Shown: positions 43,129 to 52,335, counted from the stretch's first letter. The stretch is 64,000 bases of DNA from Pseudomonas sp. TH15 (GCF_016651105.1 NZ_JAEKEL010000001.1:5136001-5200000); one strand, 5' to 3'. Numbers and translations: made by a program. The notes: generated by a model from the sequence alone, not told the origin.

Positions 43129-45207
43129 TTACTCGGTGATCTTCTCGAAGTTGCGGTAGAACATGTCGCCTTCGCGGCTGTCGGTCATGGAGTGCAGCTG
43201 GAAGCTGCGGTTGAGGCGTGCGCCACCGTCACGGGTCAGCGGTGCCCACACCAGGTTGGCGCGGCGCATGGTCGACATGCTCATCATTTCGTCGAACGGA
43301 ATCGACAGATACAGGCCCTTGTCGAAACTACCCTCGCCATACTCGGCACTGCCTGCGGTGGTGATCGTCGCCCAGGCGCCAAAGCGCACGCCATTGAAAA
43401 ACTCGCGCGAAATGTCGACCGTCCCGCCCCAATCCCCGGCCAGATAACGTCCCACGCTGACGGCCGCCAACGTATCGAACGGCAAATCCGTATACCCGGT
43501 GATATGCCCGGTCACCACCGAGTAATCGCGCAGCGCAAACCCTTGATCAAAATCACGCTGGCGCACCCAGTTGATATCCGCGCCCACCGACCAGCGTTCA
43601 CCGGTCGGCCGGAACAACACCTCGCCGCCCACACCGGCAAACATCGACTCCAGATAACCGCCATACACCATGCCATACAGGTCTTTATCCAACTGCTCGG
43701 CGTGGCTGACCTGGAACAGCGGCATGGTCGTATTGGACGTGGTCAGGTACTGACGCAAATCCGTGCGCACACGCGGCAAACCGCTCGGCGCGTCGTAGGT
43801 GAATTTGTCGAAGTTGTTGACCAGGTTGGCACTGAGCAACCCGTTCCACCAGGTGTTGCGATTGAAACGGTACTCGGCGTCGGCGTCGGCAGTGAATTGA
43901 TAGAGCAAACCATCCGGGCCACCGACGTTCTGCTTGAAACCCAGCCCCACGCCATAACTGAAGTGTTGCGGCGCTTCGGTGTAGAGGGTTTTCTCGTTGT
44001 GCGGCATCGCCGGGTTGATCTCGGTGGTGCGGTGCAGCGACTCCAGCGGTTCCTCGTTGTTGATCACTTCGCGGAAGGTCTGGCGCGGCACGCTGGTCTC
44101 TTCCAGCGGCAGGTCGTAGCGCTTGTTGACCACGGTGAACCAGTCGATATCGTCGTTGACGCTGTTGTCGAGGATCCGGCTCGCCCGGCCAACAGCCTTC
44201 GGCGCGTGGAAGTAACGCTGCTGCTCGCCATAGACGATCAGCTCGGAATCACGCTGAGCAATGCGCTCGACTTTGTAGCCGGCATTCTGCTGCAAGCGCT
44301 GCGATACGTTGGCCCAATCGACCTGCTCCATCGAGGTGGTCGGCATCTTTGCCGGCAGCGGCTCGGGTGTCGGATCGTAGGTCTTGGCCGGCGCCTTGCG
44401 GCTGACGAAATTGGTGTGGAACGTCACGCCGAACATCGCCGTGTTGCCCCGCTCCCACGCCGCACTGAGGTCGATCGAATCAGTCACCTTGAACATCGCA
44501 CCGAAGTTGATCGGCGAGTCCTGATTGATGATGTTGTCTTTGGGCTCGTGCTTGTAGTCGTTGCCTTCGTATTCGAGTTTCAGGCTGAGGCGATCCCAGG
44601 GCGTCTGGTAACTCACGCCGCCGAAGAATGATGGCTTGCCGCGAAAGTACGAACCCGAGTTGACGTCACCGGTGCCTTCAAGGGCTGGCCGGGTATCGAA
44701 GCGATCACTGACGTAGCCCAGCGGGTTGTCGATGTCGCCGCGATTACCGAGGTAACCCCAGGCAATCCCGGCACTGAAATCGAAGTTGTCGAAGCGCTTG
44801 TTGGCGACGAAAAATTCGCTGGAGAACAAACCCGTACCGCCGACGTCTCGCATGCCCAGGGCGAAGTCGGGCAACCAGTGGCTTTCCTCCCACAGCCGGA
44901 CTTTGACGTCGACCGCCTTATCCTTATAGCTTTGGCTGCCGCTCAACGCCTCGGTGCCGTACTTGCGGTTGGTGATCGCGGTGTAACGGAACGAGCCTTC
45001 CAGCCAATCGAACGGTTGCAGGGATAAGCTGTAACGCGAATAGGGGTCGGTACGACTGGCAGTGACGCTCAACTCGCCCGCCGGGGCCATCCGCGCTGTA
45101 GGGGTCTGCAATAAACCGACACCACCAAAATCACTCTGGGTGTAACGCGGTTCGCCATGAACCAATCCACAGGGAAGGAGCAAAACAGCAGCAAAACGTA
45201 TCTTCAA
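43129..45207 (-). CDS. yjbH: YjbH/GfcD-family outer-membrane exopolysaccharide assembly protein
   Basis: 692-residue protein with a signal peptide (about 1-18, ending GLVHG) and a predicted beta-rich body. GVGLLQTPTARMAPAGELSVTASRTDPYSRYSLSLQPFDWLEGSFRYTAI near the N-terminus is typical of the YjbH (DUF940, GfcD/WbfB) family. The C-terminal half has barrel-like strands and the segment GGEVLFRPTGERWSVGADINWVRQRDFDQ. The family is needed for group 4 capsule and related exopolysaccharides and is thought to form an outer-membrane pore or scaffold. Its ATG overlaps the yjbG stop. Last gene of the yjbE-wza-yjbFGH operon. Confidence 0.85.
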   Translation of the reverse strand: MKIRFAAVLLLPCGLVHGEPRYTQSDFGGVGLLQTPTARMAPAGELSVTASRTDPYSRYSLSLQPFDWLEGSFRYTAITNRKYGTEALSGSQSYKDKAVDVKVRLWEESHWLPDFALGMRDVGGTGLFSSEFFVANKRFDNFDFSAGIAWGYLGNRGDIDNPLGYVSDRFDTRPALEGTGDVNSGSYFRGKPSFFGGVSYQTPWDRLSLKLEYEGNDYKHEPKDNIINQDSPINFGAMFKVTDSIDLSAAWERGNTAMFGVTFHTNFVSRKAPAKTYDPTPEPLPAKMPTTSMEQVDWANVSQRLQQNAGYKVERIAQRDSELIVYGEQQRYFHAPKAVGRASRILDNSVNDDIDWFTVVNKRYDLPLEETSVPRQTFREVINNEEPLESLHRTTEINPAMPHNEKTLYTEAPQHFSYGVGLGFKQNVGGPDGLLYQFTADADAEYRFNRNTWWNGLLSANLVNNFDKFTYDAPSGLPRVRTDLRQYLTTSNTTMPLFQVSHAEQLDKDLYGMVYGGYLESMFAGVGGEVLFRPTGERWSVGADINWVRQRDFDQGFALRDYSVVTGHITGYTDLPFDTLAAVSVGRYLAGDWGGTVDISREFFNGVRFGAWATITTAGSAEYGEGSFDKGLYLSIPFDEMMSMSTMRRANLVWAPLTRDGGARLNRSFQLHSMTDSREGDMFYRNFEKITE

Positions 45208-45968
45208 GGGGCCACCTCAGCCAGCGGTTGCGTGGCGAGAAACTCGGCCAATTGTTGATTGAGCTCAGGGATAGGCGGATCAAGATCATCATTTTTTACC
45301 GGCACCAGAATCTTGCTGCCGGCCACGGCAAAGTGCCCGCTCTCGCGATTCCAGTGGGCAATGCCGACGCGCTGCGCAGCACCGTTGGGCTGGATCAGCC
45401 ACAGGTAATCGGCTTCGGCATCGGCCAGAATCGAACAGCCTTGCAGATACTCACGGGCCTCTTGCAGCGGTTGATACGGCAAGTGGCATGGCTCGGCGAC
45501 CGCGCCAAGAACCTGCACTTCATCCACCCGCGCTGGGTAGATCAGTCGATCGCCATCGTCGAGGCGGATGTTGCGCGCGAAACCCACCTCCAGCGCCACC
45601 GGATCGAGATCCGCGACCTGGCGCCCGGTGACCGGCATCTGCCGGACTTCTTCGGCGATCCGCTGCGCCAACGCTGCACGACTCGGTCTGTCGAACAACA
45701 TTGCCATGCGCTGCAACACGTCGAGATCAAACAGCACGCCGACCTTGAGCCGCGTCTGCTGCTCCACCAGCGACTGACGCAACAAGGCGCCCGCCAGCCA
45801 GTAGCCTTCGGCGTTCGGTACGGCCTCGTTGATCACATCGAGCAAGCGCCCACCCACCGGCAACTCGACCGGCCCGGGATTAGCAACATCGCCCGACACG
45901 ATGACGGCCGCCTGGCTGACACTCGCGACCAGCATCAGGCCCGCCGCCAATATGCTCAGGCGCATCAC
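45204..45968 (-). CDS. yjbG: YjbG/GfcC-family capsule biosynthesis periplasmic protein
   Basis: 254-residue exported protein with a signal peptide (about 1-20, ending SVSQA). VSGDVANPGPVELPVGGRLLDVINEAVPNAEGYWLAGALLRQSLVEQQTRLK resembles the GfcC family, whose SLBB-like fold is related to Wza export domains. Presumed to act with YjbH and Wza in periplasmic polysaccharide assembly. ATGA overlaps join it to yjbF upstream and yjbH downstream, showing tight translational coupling. Confidence 0.82.
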   Translation of the reverse strand: MMRLSILAAGLMLVASVSQAAVIVSGDVANPGPVELPVGGRLLDVINEAVPNAEGYWLAGALLRQSLVEQQTRLKVGVLFDLDVLQRMAMLFDRPSRAALAQRIAEEVRQMPVTGRQVADLDPVALEVGFARNIRLDDGDRLIYPARVDEVQVLGAVAEPCHLPYQPLQEAREYLQGCSILADAEADYLWLIQPNGAAQRVGIAHWNRESGHFAVAGSKILVPVKNDDLDPPIPELNQQLAEFLATQPLAEVAP

Positions 45969-46630
45969 GGCAAGTGCCTGCGATCAGGGGTCAGTTGCAC
46001 GACCTTGACGCGCAACTGCGACGTCAGTTGCTGCTCGCTCTGCAAAATGAAACCGTCACGCGGGTCGACCCAGTAACGATTGGTCGCGCTCAGGCCAATG
46101 GCCGGGGCATCAATCTGCTCATCGACACGCAGCACCGTGTACTCCTTGTCGAGAATCTGCAGGGTCTGTTCCGAACGGCGGGAAAAGCGGCTGTTAACGA
46201 TCACCCCGACTTCCTGACCCTTGTAGAGATCAATCCAGCGCCGCGTGGTGAAACCGTCCACGACGTGCTGCAGACCTTGTTTGAACGGCGAGTCATCGGA
46301 CAGCCGCGTACCATCGAGATCGCCTTCCAGGCCCAGGCCGATGCTGCGCACGGCGAGGCCATTACGCAGCAGCAGGACTTGTTTGCCGGAGGCGACCCAG
46401 AACTGCAGGTCTTCACGCTCACGCACCAGCGCCAGTACCCCGGAGCCGGACGGTGTGGTCAATTTGAGTTGCGGATAGTTGACCCCGGCGACTTCGGCCG
46501 GCGTTACCTCCACTTCATCCGGGCCAACGACCGCTGCCTTGAGGTTGTTCAACGAAGCACTCATCAGCGGGTTACAGCCACTCAACATCAGGGCCGCCAT
46601 CAGGCAGACGCCAACTTTCAACGTGTTCAC
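45965..46630 (-). CDS. yjbF: YjbF/GfcB-family outer-membrane lipoprotein
   Basis: 221-residue lipoprotein: N-terminal MNTLKVGVCLMAALMLSGC with lipobox LSGC. The body (YPQLKLTTPSGSGVLALVREREDLQFWVASGKQVLLLRNGLAVRSIGLGLEGD) is typical of the YjbF/GfcB family, including the conserved NGLAVRSIGLG segment. Known to be needed for group 4 capsule and yjb exopolysaccharide, mechanism unsettled. It lies 11 bases after wza and overlaps yjbG by ATGA. Confidence 0.85.
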   Translation of the reverse strand: MNTLKVGVCLMAALMLSGCNPLMSASLNNLKAAVVGPDEVEVTPAEVAGVNYPQLKLTTPSGSGVLALVREREDLQFWVASGKQVLLLRNGLAVRSIGLGLEGDLDGTRLSDDSPFKQGLQHVVDGFTTRRWIDLYKGQEVGVIVNSRFSRRSEQTLQILDKEYTVLRVDEQIDAPAIGLSATNRYWVDPRDGFILQSEQQLTSQLRVKVVQLTPDRRHLP

Positions 46631-46641
46631 AGTCGGCGACC

Positions 46642-47755
46642 TTATTTGCTGTTGTTACTGTATTCGCTCCAGTTCTTCGCAGCGGAAGCGCCCGTGCCGA
46701 CAATCGATGCCGAAGGCACCAATTGACTGATCAGACGGTTCCAGCGAGTCACGTTGGCAGGCCCGACATACACCACGTCCTGCGGGCGGACTTCGAAGTG
46801 CGAGGCCAGCGCCATGGCGGTCGGCGATTCGGCTTCCAGCTGATAGATCTTGGCCGGTTCGACATCGAGGTTTTCCACGCCACGAATGACGTACACCGCG
46901 TTGCCGTTGGAGGTGGTCTGGCTCAAGCCTCCGACCGAACCGAGGACATCGGTGAGGTTCATGGTCGCTGTCTTGAAACTCAGCGCGCGCGGTTGGTTGA
47001 CCTCGCCCATCACGTAGATGCGCTTGTTGTCGTTGTACGGCAGATAGAGCTGGTCGCCCCCTTGAGGTAGACGTTTTGCAACTCGGAATCCTGCTGATTG
47101 AGCGAATCGAGATTCAACGGATAGGTGCGTCCGCTACGCGTCAGCAACAGCCCGGACAAATCGGCGTTGTTGGTATCGATACCGGCCGAACCGAGCGCCT
47201 CGACCACACTCAGCGGGTTGGTGGAAATTGCTTGCGGGCCGGCCTTGGCCACGGCGCCGGTGACCACCACCTTCTGGCTGGCGAAACGCAGCACAGCGAC
47301 ATCCACTTGTGGCTCGGCGATGAACGCCGACAGTCGCTGCTCGATGTCCGAACGCAGTTGCTGGATCGTCCGGCCGGCGGCCTGGACTTCCTTGATGAAC
47401 GGGTAGTACAGCGTGCCGTCGGAACGCACCAGACGGCCGTTGGCATCGATCTGTTGTTGCGCGCCCGAGGGTGCGGTCAGCTCAGGGTGATCCCACACCG
47501 TGATGTACAGGACATCATTGTTGCCAATACGGTATTCGGCAGGTGTCACCAACAGCTCCGCCGGCAACGACTCACGCTTTTGCGTGGCGCGGTTCATGGC
47601 GATCAGCTTGGGCGTAATCGGGATCAGCTCGACCCGGCTGCTCTCACTGGCGCCCTGGCGGGTGATGCTGCCGGTGCTGAGGTATTGACCGGGGAAAACA
47701 TGCAACCTTGCAAAGCGAGACTTGCCAACATTAAAAGATAAACACTACGAGTCAT
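46642..47755 (-). pseudogene. wza: Wza-type polysaccharide export lipoprotein, broken by two -1 frameshifts
   Basis: Outer-membrane export channel protein of the Wza/GfcE family, about 370 residues if repaired. From the ATG at 47755 the frame reads MTRSVYLLMLASLALQGCMF, a lipoprotein signal with lipobox LQGC, then is lost near a TTTTCCCC stretch (plus-strand 47691-47698). The body PGQYLSTGSITRQGASESS... follows in another frame and contains the export domain (AEYRIGNNDVLYITVWDHPEL, VTGAVAKAGPQAIS). It is lost again at a five-G run (plus 47057-47061) after NVYLKG. Adding one G gives GGDQLYLPYNDNKRIYVMGEV and the rest to 46642. Both breaks are one-base losses. Sequence error is a strong alternative. 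Confidence 0.85.
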
Positions 47756-47785
47756 AATGGCACTACGCTATTCAAGGGCGAATCC

Positions 47786-47818
47786 AAAAACAAAGTCACC
47801 CGACTTGCGTCGGGCGAC
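47786..47818 (-). terminator. Hairpin with T-tract between yjbE and wza (terminator or attenuator)
   Basis: On the minus strand GTCGCCCGAC-GCAA-GTCGGGTGAC is followed by TTTGTTTTTGG. The 10-bp stem (one G-T wobble) lies after yjbE and 40 bases before the wza start. It would let yjbE be made in excess of the downstream genes. Confidence 0.75.
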
Positions 47819-47845
47819 CTTGTACTGCACTAACAAATGTTCCTG

Positions 47846-48082
47846 TTAGTTGTGCGTGCCGGTGGTGCCGGTGGTACCCGTCGTACCGGTGGTACCGCCG
47901 TTGGCACTGCCACCACTGTTAGACGCCGCTACAGCACTGGCAACCATTGCAGTACTGGCTGCAGGCGCTTGAGAAGCCGCTACATTGCCACCTACATTGG
48001 TTACCGCTGTCAGCGGTGCTTCAGCAGCGGCAGCCCAGTTGCTCAACATCGACAACAGGGCAATTGCCATCACTTTTTTCAT
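47846..48082 (-). CDS. yjbE: YjbE/GfcA-like small secreted protein
   Basis: 78 residues with a signal peptide (MKKVMAIALLSMLSNWAAA) and a short mature part rich in Ala, Val, Ser and Thr, ending in a run of GTTGTTGTTGT. Size, low complexity and Thr-rich tail match E. coli YjbE/GfcA, whose genes likewise head the yjbEFGH and gfcABCDE operons. A strong GGAG ribosome site precedes ATG. Function of the family is unknown. A hairpin separates it from wza. Confidence 0.72.
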   Translation of the reverse strand: MKKVMAIALLSMLSNWAAAAEAPLTAVTNVGGNVAASQAPAASTAMVASAVAASNSGGSANGGTTGTTGTTGTTGTHN

Positions 48083-48312
48083 ATCAACTCCTTTCTAACA
48101 TTCGATCTGTTAAAAACTGATCTGTGCTAGAGGTGGTAGCGTTCAAGTCCGCAAAAAGCGCGAACAAGATCCGTTGTTCTTTCACAGTCTTACGCAACTG
48201 ATAAAAGTCGAACGGCAGGTTTATATCTACGGACTTGCAAAAGGCATTGCCAGTGTAATTTCCCGACGTTATCTAACAACCTGACTGAAAATAACATTGG
48301 ACTAAATGGCCA

Positions 48313-49329
48313 TCATCGCAAGTAACCATTGGGATGATTTGATTGCCAGCGCCACGTGTCGGTGACCATGTCCTGCAAACTGCGCGTGGCTTTCCAGCCG
48401 AGCTCTTTGGCAGCCTTGGAGGCATCGGCCCAGCTCTCGGCGATATCACCGGAGCGGCGCGGCATCATCCGATACGGCACCGGTTGCCCACACGCCTGCT
48501 CGAACGCGTGCAGCACTTGCAACACGCTGTAGCCATCGCCGGTGCCAAGGTTCCAGGTGTGAATGCCGGTGCGTCCGGCGATCGACTGCAAGGCCTTCAA
48601 ATGCCCGTCGGCGAGATCGACGACGTGGATGTAATCGCGCACACCCGTGCCGTCGACTGTGGGGTAATCGTTGCCGAAGATCGACAGCTCTTGCAGGCTG
48701 CCGACCGCTACCTGGCTGATATAAGGCACCAGATTGTTGGGAATGCCGTTGGGGTCTTCGCCCATGTGACCGCTGTCGTGAGCACCGATCGGGTTGAAGT
48801 AGCGCAGCAAAGCGATGCTCCAGCGCGGCTCAGCCTGGCTCAAGTCACGCAACACGTTCTCGACGATCAGTTTCGACTGACCGTAAGGATTGGTCGGGAT
48901 ACCCGTGGGGAAATCCTCGCGAATCGGCATCTGCTCAGGCTCGCCATACACGGTCGCCGAGGAACTGAACACCAGGCGAAACACCCCCGCTGCCGCCATT
49001 GCCTGACACAGCGTGATGCTGCCGCTGACGTTGGTCTCGTAGTACTCAAGCGGCTTGCGCACGCTCTCGCCGACCGCCTTCAGACCGGCAAAATGCAGCA
49101 CTGCTTCAATGCTGTGCTCACGGAAAATCCGGTCAAGCAGTGCCCGGTCGCAGACATCGCCACGGATCATCCAGGCACTCTTGCCGCAGATTGTTTCAAC
49201 GGCGTGCAATGCGGCTTCGCTGCTGTTGCAAAGATTATCCAGCACGACAACTTCATAACCTGCTTGCAGCAGCGCGAGTGTGGTGTGCGAGCCGATATAA
49301 CCGGCGCCACCCGTAACCAGAATCTTCAT
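48313..49329 (-). CDS. galE: UDP-glucose 4-epimerase
   Basis: 338-residue cytoplasmic NAD-dependent epimerase interconverting UDP-glucose and UDP-galactose for the polysaccharide. The ATG at 49329 (MKILVTGGAGYIGSHTTLALL) gives the standard GalE start with the NAD loop GxxGxxG. The frame continues 41 codons upstream through a hydrophobic stretch that looks like spacer. The catalytic SSSATVYG and YGQSK (Tyr, Lys) are present. Adjacent to the yjb operon and divergent from galU. Confidence 0.94.
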   Translation of the reverse strand: MKILVTGGAGYIGSHTTLALLQAGYEVVVLDNLCNSSEAALHAVETICGKSAWMIRGDVCDRALLDRIFREHSIEAVLHFAGLKAVGESVRKPLEYYETNVSGSITLCQAMAAAGVFRLVFSSSATVYGEPEQMPIREDFPTGIPTNPYGQSKLIVENVLRDLSQAEPRWSIALLRYFNPIGAHDSGHMGEDPNGIPNNLVPYISQVAVGSLQELSIFGNDYPTVDGTGVRDYIHVVDLADGHLKALQSIAGRTGIHTWNLGTGDGYSVLQVLHAFEQACGQPVPYRMMPRRSGDIAESWADASKAAKELGWKATRSLQDMVTDTWRWQSNHPNGYLR

Positions 49330-49720
49330 AGCGAGGTCCGTCTTTGGATGAGTGACAAGTAGCGTGTCAAGCCTGACTTGCTGAAGATGTGTTGCACTCC
49401 ACACAAATAAGGCGACAACAATCGAAAACAAAACTAGTTCAATGACTGGCAATAAATATTTTTGCAGGTCACACTGTATTGCCCGCTACTTATTAGCACT
49501 CCCTGTGCACTCATCACTATCAACAGATACCGACTAAAAATAACTAATAACGCACTGACCGACATCTCATAACATTGTCGGGTTAAACCGCGATGGTTGA
49601 TTGCCATTAACAACCTGACTCAGGTATTAAAGCAATCGTTCAATATGCATTGAAACTTGCACGCACTTAATTAGTGCACGCAATCGTTGCCTGTGTTCCA
49701 TGACTGTCCAGGATACTTTC
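49330..49720. other. galE/galU divergent promoter region
   Basis: 391 bases of AT-rich DNA with no supported gene. It contains the palindrome GCACT-TAATT-AGTGC (49663-49677) 44 bases before galU and a looser GCACT...GTGCACT pair near 49497. A GTGCACTAAGTGC motif also precedes the glycosidase gene at about 60890. These could be sites for a common regulator (tentative). Confidence 0.4.
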
Positions 49721-50554
49721 ATGATTCGTAAATGTCTGTTCCCCGCTGCCGGCTATGGAACCCGTTTTTTACCCGCGACCAAGGCCATGCCCAAGGAAAT
49801 GCTGCCGATCGTCAACAAGCCGCTGATCCAGTACGCCGTCGAGGAAGCGCGCGATGCCGGCCTGCAACATATGGCCATCGTCACCGGTCGCGGCAAGCGA
49901 GCGCTGGAAGACCATTTCGATGTCAGCTTCGAGCTGGAACATCAAATTCGCGGCACCGATAAGGAGATGTTTCTGGCCGGTACTCGGGAGCTGATCGACA
50001 CCTGCAGTTTTTCCTATACCCGTCAGGTAGAGATGAAGGGCCTGGGGCACGCCATTCTCAGCGGTCGCCCGCTGATCGGTGATGAACCCTTCGCGGTGGT
50101 CCTGGCGGACGACCTGTGCCTGAACCTGGGTGGTGATGGCGTACTGGCGCAAATGCTCAAGCTCTACGAGCAGTACCGCTGTTCAATCGTGGCGATCCAG
50201 GAAGTCCCCCTCGAGCAGACTCAAAAGTACGGTGTGATTGCCGGCCAGTTGCTGAGTGAGGGCATTTATCGGGTCAGCAGCATGGTTGAGAAACCTCGTC
50301 CGGAGGACGCACCTTCCAATCTGGCAATCATCGGCCGATACATTCTGACTCCCGACATCTTTGACCTGATCGCCGACACCGAACCTGGCAAGGGCGGTGA
50401 AATCCAGATTACCGATGCGCTGATGAAACAGGCCAAGGACGGTTGTGTGCTGGCTTACAAATTCAAGGGCCGACGCTTCGATTGCGGAGGTGCCGAAGGG
50501 TATATCGAAGCGACCAATTTCTGCTTCGAAAACGTCTACCTCAAGGGCCGCTGA
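49721..50554 (+). CDS. galU: UTP-glucose-1-phosphate uridylyltransferase
   Basis: 277-residue cytoplasmic enzyme forming UDP-glucose from UTP and glucose-1-phosphate, the direct substrate for GalE and for the priming transferase. N-terminal nucleotide site IRKCLFPAAGYGTRFLPATKAMPKEMLPIVNKPLIQYAVEEA, metal-binding VVLADDLC and EKPRPEDAPSNLAIIGRYIL are complete. The ATG at 49721 has AGGA upstream. An ATG 7 codons earlier (49700) is possible. Followed after 47 bases by a phosphomannomutase-tail protein. Confidence 0.95.
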   Translation: MIRKCLFPAAGYGTRFLPATKAMPKEMLPIVNKPLIQYAVEEARDAGLQHMAIVTGRGKRALEDHFDVSFELEHQIRGTDKEMFLAGTRELIDTCSFSYTRQVEMKGLGHAILSGRPLIGDEPFAVVLADDLCLNLGGDGVLAQMLKLYEQYRCSIVAIQEVPLEQTQKYGVIAGQLLSEGIYRVSSMVEKPRPEDAPSNLAIIGRYILTPDIFDLIADTEPGKGGEIQITDALMKQAKDGCVLAYKFKGRRFDCGGAEGYIEATNFCFENVYLKGR

Positions 50555-50601
50555 AACGGCTCCAGAACCCGACGCCCACTTTTCACTTCAGGCAGGCAAC
50601 C

Positions 50602-51012
50602 ATGAACATTGCACAACATTCCGTAGAGATTGAACGCGAGGTGGGTAACCTTGGGGTGATGAGTTGGCTGTCACGCCATCAACCGTTGCCCAGCGCCAAC
50701 GAATCCTGGCTGGGCACGATTCTGCTGGTGGAGCGCATCGGCGTGTTTCCCGCGTCCGGCGATATTCGCCGCACGCTGCGCAACCCCTATCCCCTGCTCG
50801 CTCATTTGAAAAGTCTGTACGCCGAGCAGGCACTGGAAATGGACGACTGTGATGGTCTGAAAGTGATCTTCAGCGACTGGCGCTTTCGCGTGCGCATCTG
50901 CTGCAGCGACCCGGCGGTGATCATCAACGTGGAAACCCGTTGCGATACACGCTTGATGCCACAGAAGCTCAAGGAACTGCTCGATCAGATCGACACGTTC
51001 ACCGACGCCTGA
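50602..51012 (+). CDS. Stand-alone phosphomannomutase C-terminal-domain-like protein
   Basis: 136 residues. From about residue 48 the chain follows the last domain of E. coli ManB/CpsG as remembered: VFPASGDIRRTL against FPSSGEINSRL, YAEQALEMDDCDGLKVIFSDWRF against YAPHALEVDHTDGISMAFDQWRF, and NVETRCDTRLM against NVESRGDVPLM. The phosphate-binding SNTEP loop is replaced by CCSDP (100-104), and the three catalytic domains are absent, so it cannot be a mutase. N-terminal 47 residues are unique. Co-directional with galU; possible regulatory or binding role. Ends at a REP hairpin. Confidence 0.65.
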   Translation: MNIAQHSVEIEREVGNLGVMSWLSRHQPLPSANESWLGTILLVERIGVFPASGDIRRTLRNPYPLLAHLKSLYAEQALEMDDCDGLKVIFSDWRFRVRICCSDPAVIINVETRCDTRLMPQKLKELLDQIDTFTDA

Positions 51013-51020
51013 ACTGTCCC

Positions 51021-51106
51021 CTGTAGGAGCTGCCGAAGGCTGCGATCTTTTGATCTTGTTTTGACAGACAAGATCAAAAGATCGCAGCCTTCGGCAGCTC
51101 CTGCAG
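51021..51106. repeat. REP doublet between convergent genes
   Basis: CTGTAGGAGCTGCCGAAGGCTGCGATCTTTTGATC is followed by its near-perfect inverted copy ending CCTTCGGCAGCTCCTGCAG. The long hairpin fills the space between the mutase-tail gene and the SGNH gene. Confidence 0.88.
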
Positions 51107-51109
51107 TGG

Positions 51110-52231
51110 CTAATTATTGCAGCGCACGTTGGCGCCAGTGATCCAGGCGTAGAAGTAATCGGCAATCACCTTGCCGCCCGTGGCCGGCACGGGATGAATC
51201 TTGTCCGGGCCGATCATTGCCGCCGCGTAACGTTTGACGTTGGGGCCAAACGCGCATTGCAGGTTCGCGTACCCCAGACGCTGCTCACGCGCCCACGGCT
51301 CAAGCACCTGCGCATACGCCGACATCGGATAAGCGCTGGAGCGCGTGGTGTCCTGGCGCATGATCAGGTTGATGCTCGCCTGCGGTTGAATCTCGCGCAG
51401 CATGCCCACCAGCCCCTGAACGTTCTGTAGATACTGCGCTGGCTTGACGCCGAAGCCTTGGTCATTGCCACCGAGCATGATCAGGTAAACGTCCGCAGGG
51501 ATCTTCGATACAGCGGCTTTCCACTGAATCTGCCACTGCGGATCCTTGTGATAAAAGTCTGCGGAGGCGGCACCGGATGCCGCCAGTTTCGAAACGCGCA
51601 CGCCCTTCTGATCATTGCTCATCCACAGGCCGAACAACGTCGGTGCGCCCTTGACCACTTCCAGTCTGAAGGACCAGTCCTGCGCCGATGACAGTCCGGC
51701 CAGCGGCACTTCCTGAACGCCCGAACCGTCAAGCTTCAAGGGTTGCCAGTCTTGCGAGGTTGACCAGCGATAGCGGATCTCGCTGGATTCGCCGTTACCC
51801 AGGTAAAGCAGTTTTGCCTGGCTGACCGTCGTGTCGATCGCGGGCGTAGGACTGGCATCGACCTGCAACCATGCGCCCGACTTGCCCGTCACGGTGCGGC
51901 TGTCCGGGCTCGCCTGCCCCAGGCCTGAAACCTTCCAGCCGCCGCCAAAATACTTTTCACTGCTGCGGGTGTATTTGAAGTGGGTACCGCCCAGTGCCGC
52001 GCCATGGTTGAAACCGACGTAACCCGGCCCGGCAAAACCGACCTCCCCGGCCACGCGTTGCACCAGTTTGTTCAGATAGAAATCCTGTCCGGCGCTGTAG
52101 CTGTCGCCGATCACCGAGACGGACAAAACCTTACCGGCCTTGCCTTCACGCCACTGCGCAAAACGCTCACGGGCGTCGCCCACCTGAACCACCGACGCAG
52201 CAACGGGTTGCGCGTCATCTACTGCCAACAT
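51110..52231 (-). CDS. SGNH/GDSL-family hydrolase, probable polysaccharide deacylase or O-acyltransferase partner
   Basis: 373-residue protein with the three SGNH blocks: SVIGDSYSAGQDF near 43-55 (nucleophile Ser), LIMLGGNDQGFG (Gly/Asn) and IGPDKIHPV (Asp-His). Middle insertion of about 140 residues looks like a beta-sandwich carbohydrate-binding portion. ATG at 52231 has AAGGA upstream. The longer frame is spacer. No clear signal peptide is present, which is odd for an enzyme acting on exported polymer. It follows the acyltransferase gene after a REP, so a role in acetyl-group trimming or addition is inferred. Confidence 0.78.
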   Translation of the reverse strand: MLAVDDAQPVAASVVQVGDARERFAQWREGKAGKVLSVSVIGDSYSAGQDFYLNKLVQRVAGEVGFAGPGYVGFNHGAALGGTHFKYTRSSEKYFGGGWKVSGLGQASPDSRTVTGKSGAWLQVDASPTPAIDTTVSQAKLLYLGNGESSEIRYRWSTSQDWQPLKLDGSGVQEVPLAGLSSAQDWSFRLEVVKGAPTLFGLWMSNDQKGVRVSKLAASGAASADFYHKDPQWQIQWKAAVSKIPADVYLIMLGGNDQGFGVKPAQYLQNVQGLVGMLREIQPQASINLIMRQDTTRSSAYPMSAYAQVLEPWAREQRLGYANLQCAFGPNVKRYAAAMIGPDKIHPVPATGGKVIADYFYAWITGANVRCNN

Positions 52232-52260
52232 GCAAAATTCCTTAAATCTGAAATGGCCCC

Positions 52261-52335
52261 TTCGCGAGCAGGCTCGCTCCCACAGTGGATCTGTGCAGGG
52301 CACACCATCCCCGTGGGAGCGAGCCTGCTCTCGAA
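52261..52335. repeat. REP doublet inside the EPS operon
   Basis: TTCGCGAGCAGGCTCGCTCCCACA and inverted GTGGGAGCGAGCCTGCTCTCGAA lie between the acyltransferase and SGNH genes. It may lower expression of the last gene. Confidence 0.85.

Noticed and set aside
43108-44631. 507-codon plus-strand frame opposite yjbH
   Set aside because: Antisense shadow. The minus strand encodes a recognisable YjbH protein coupled to yjbG.
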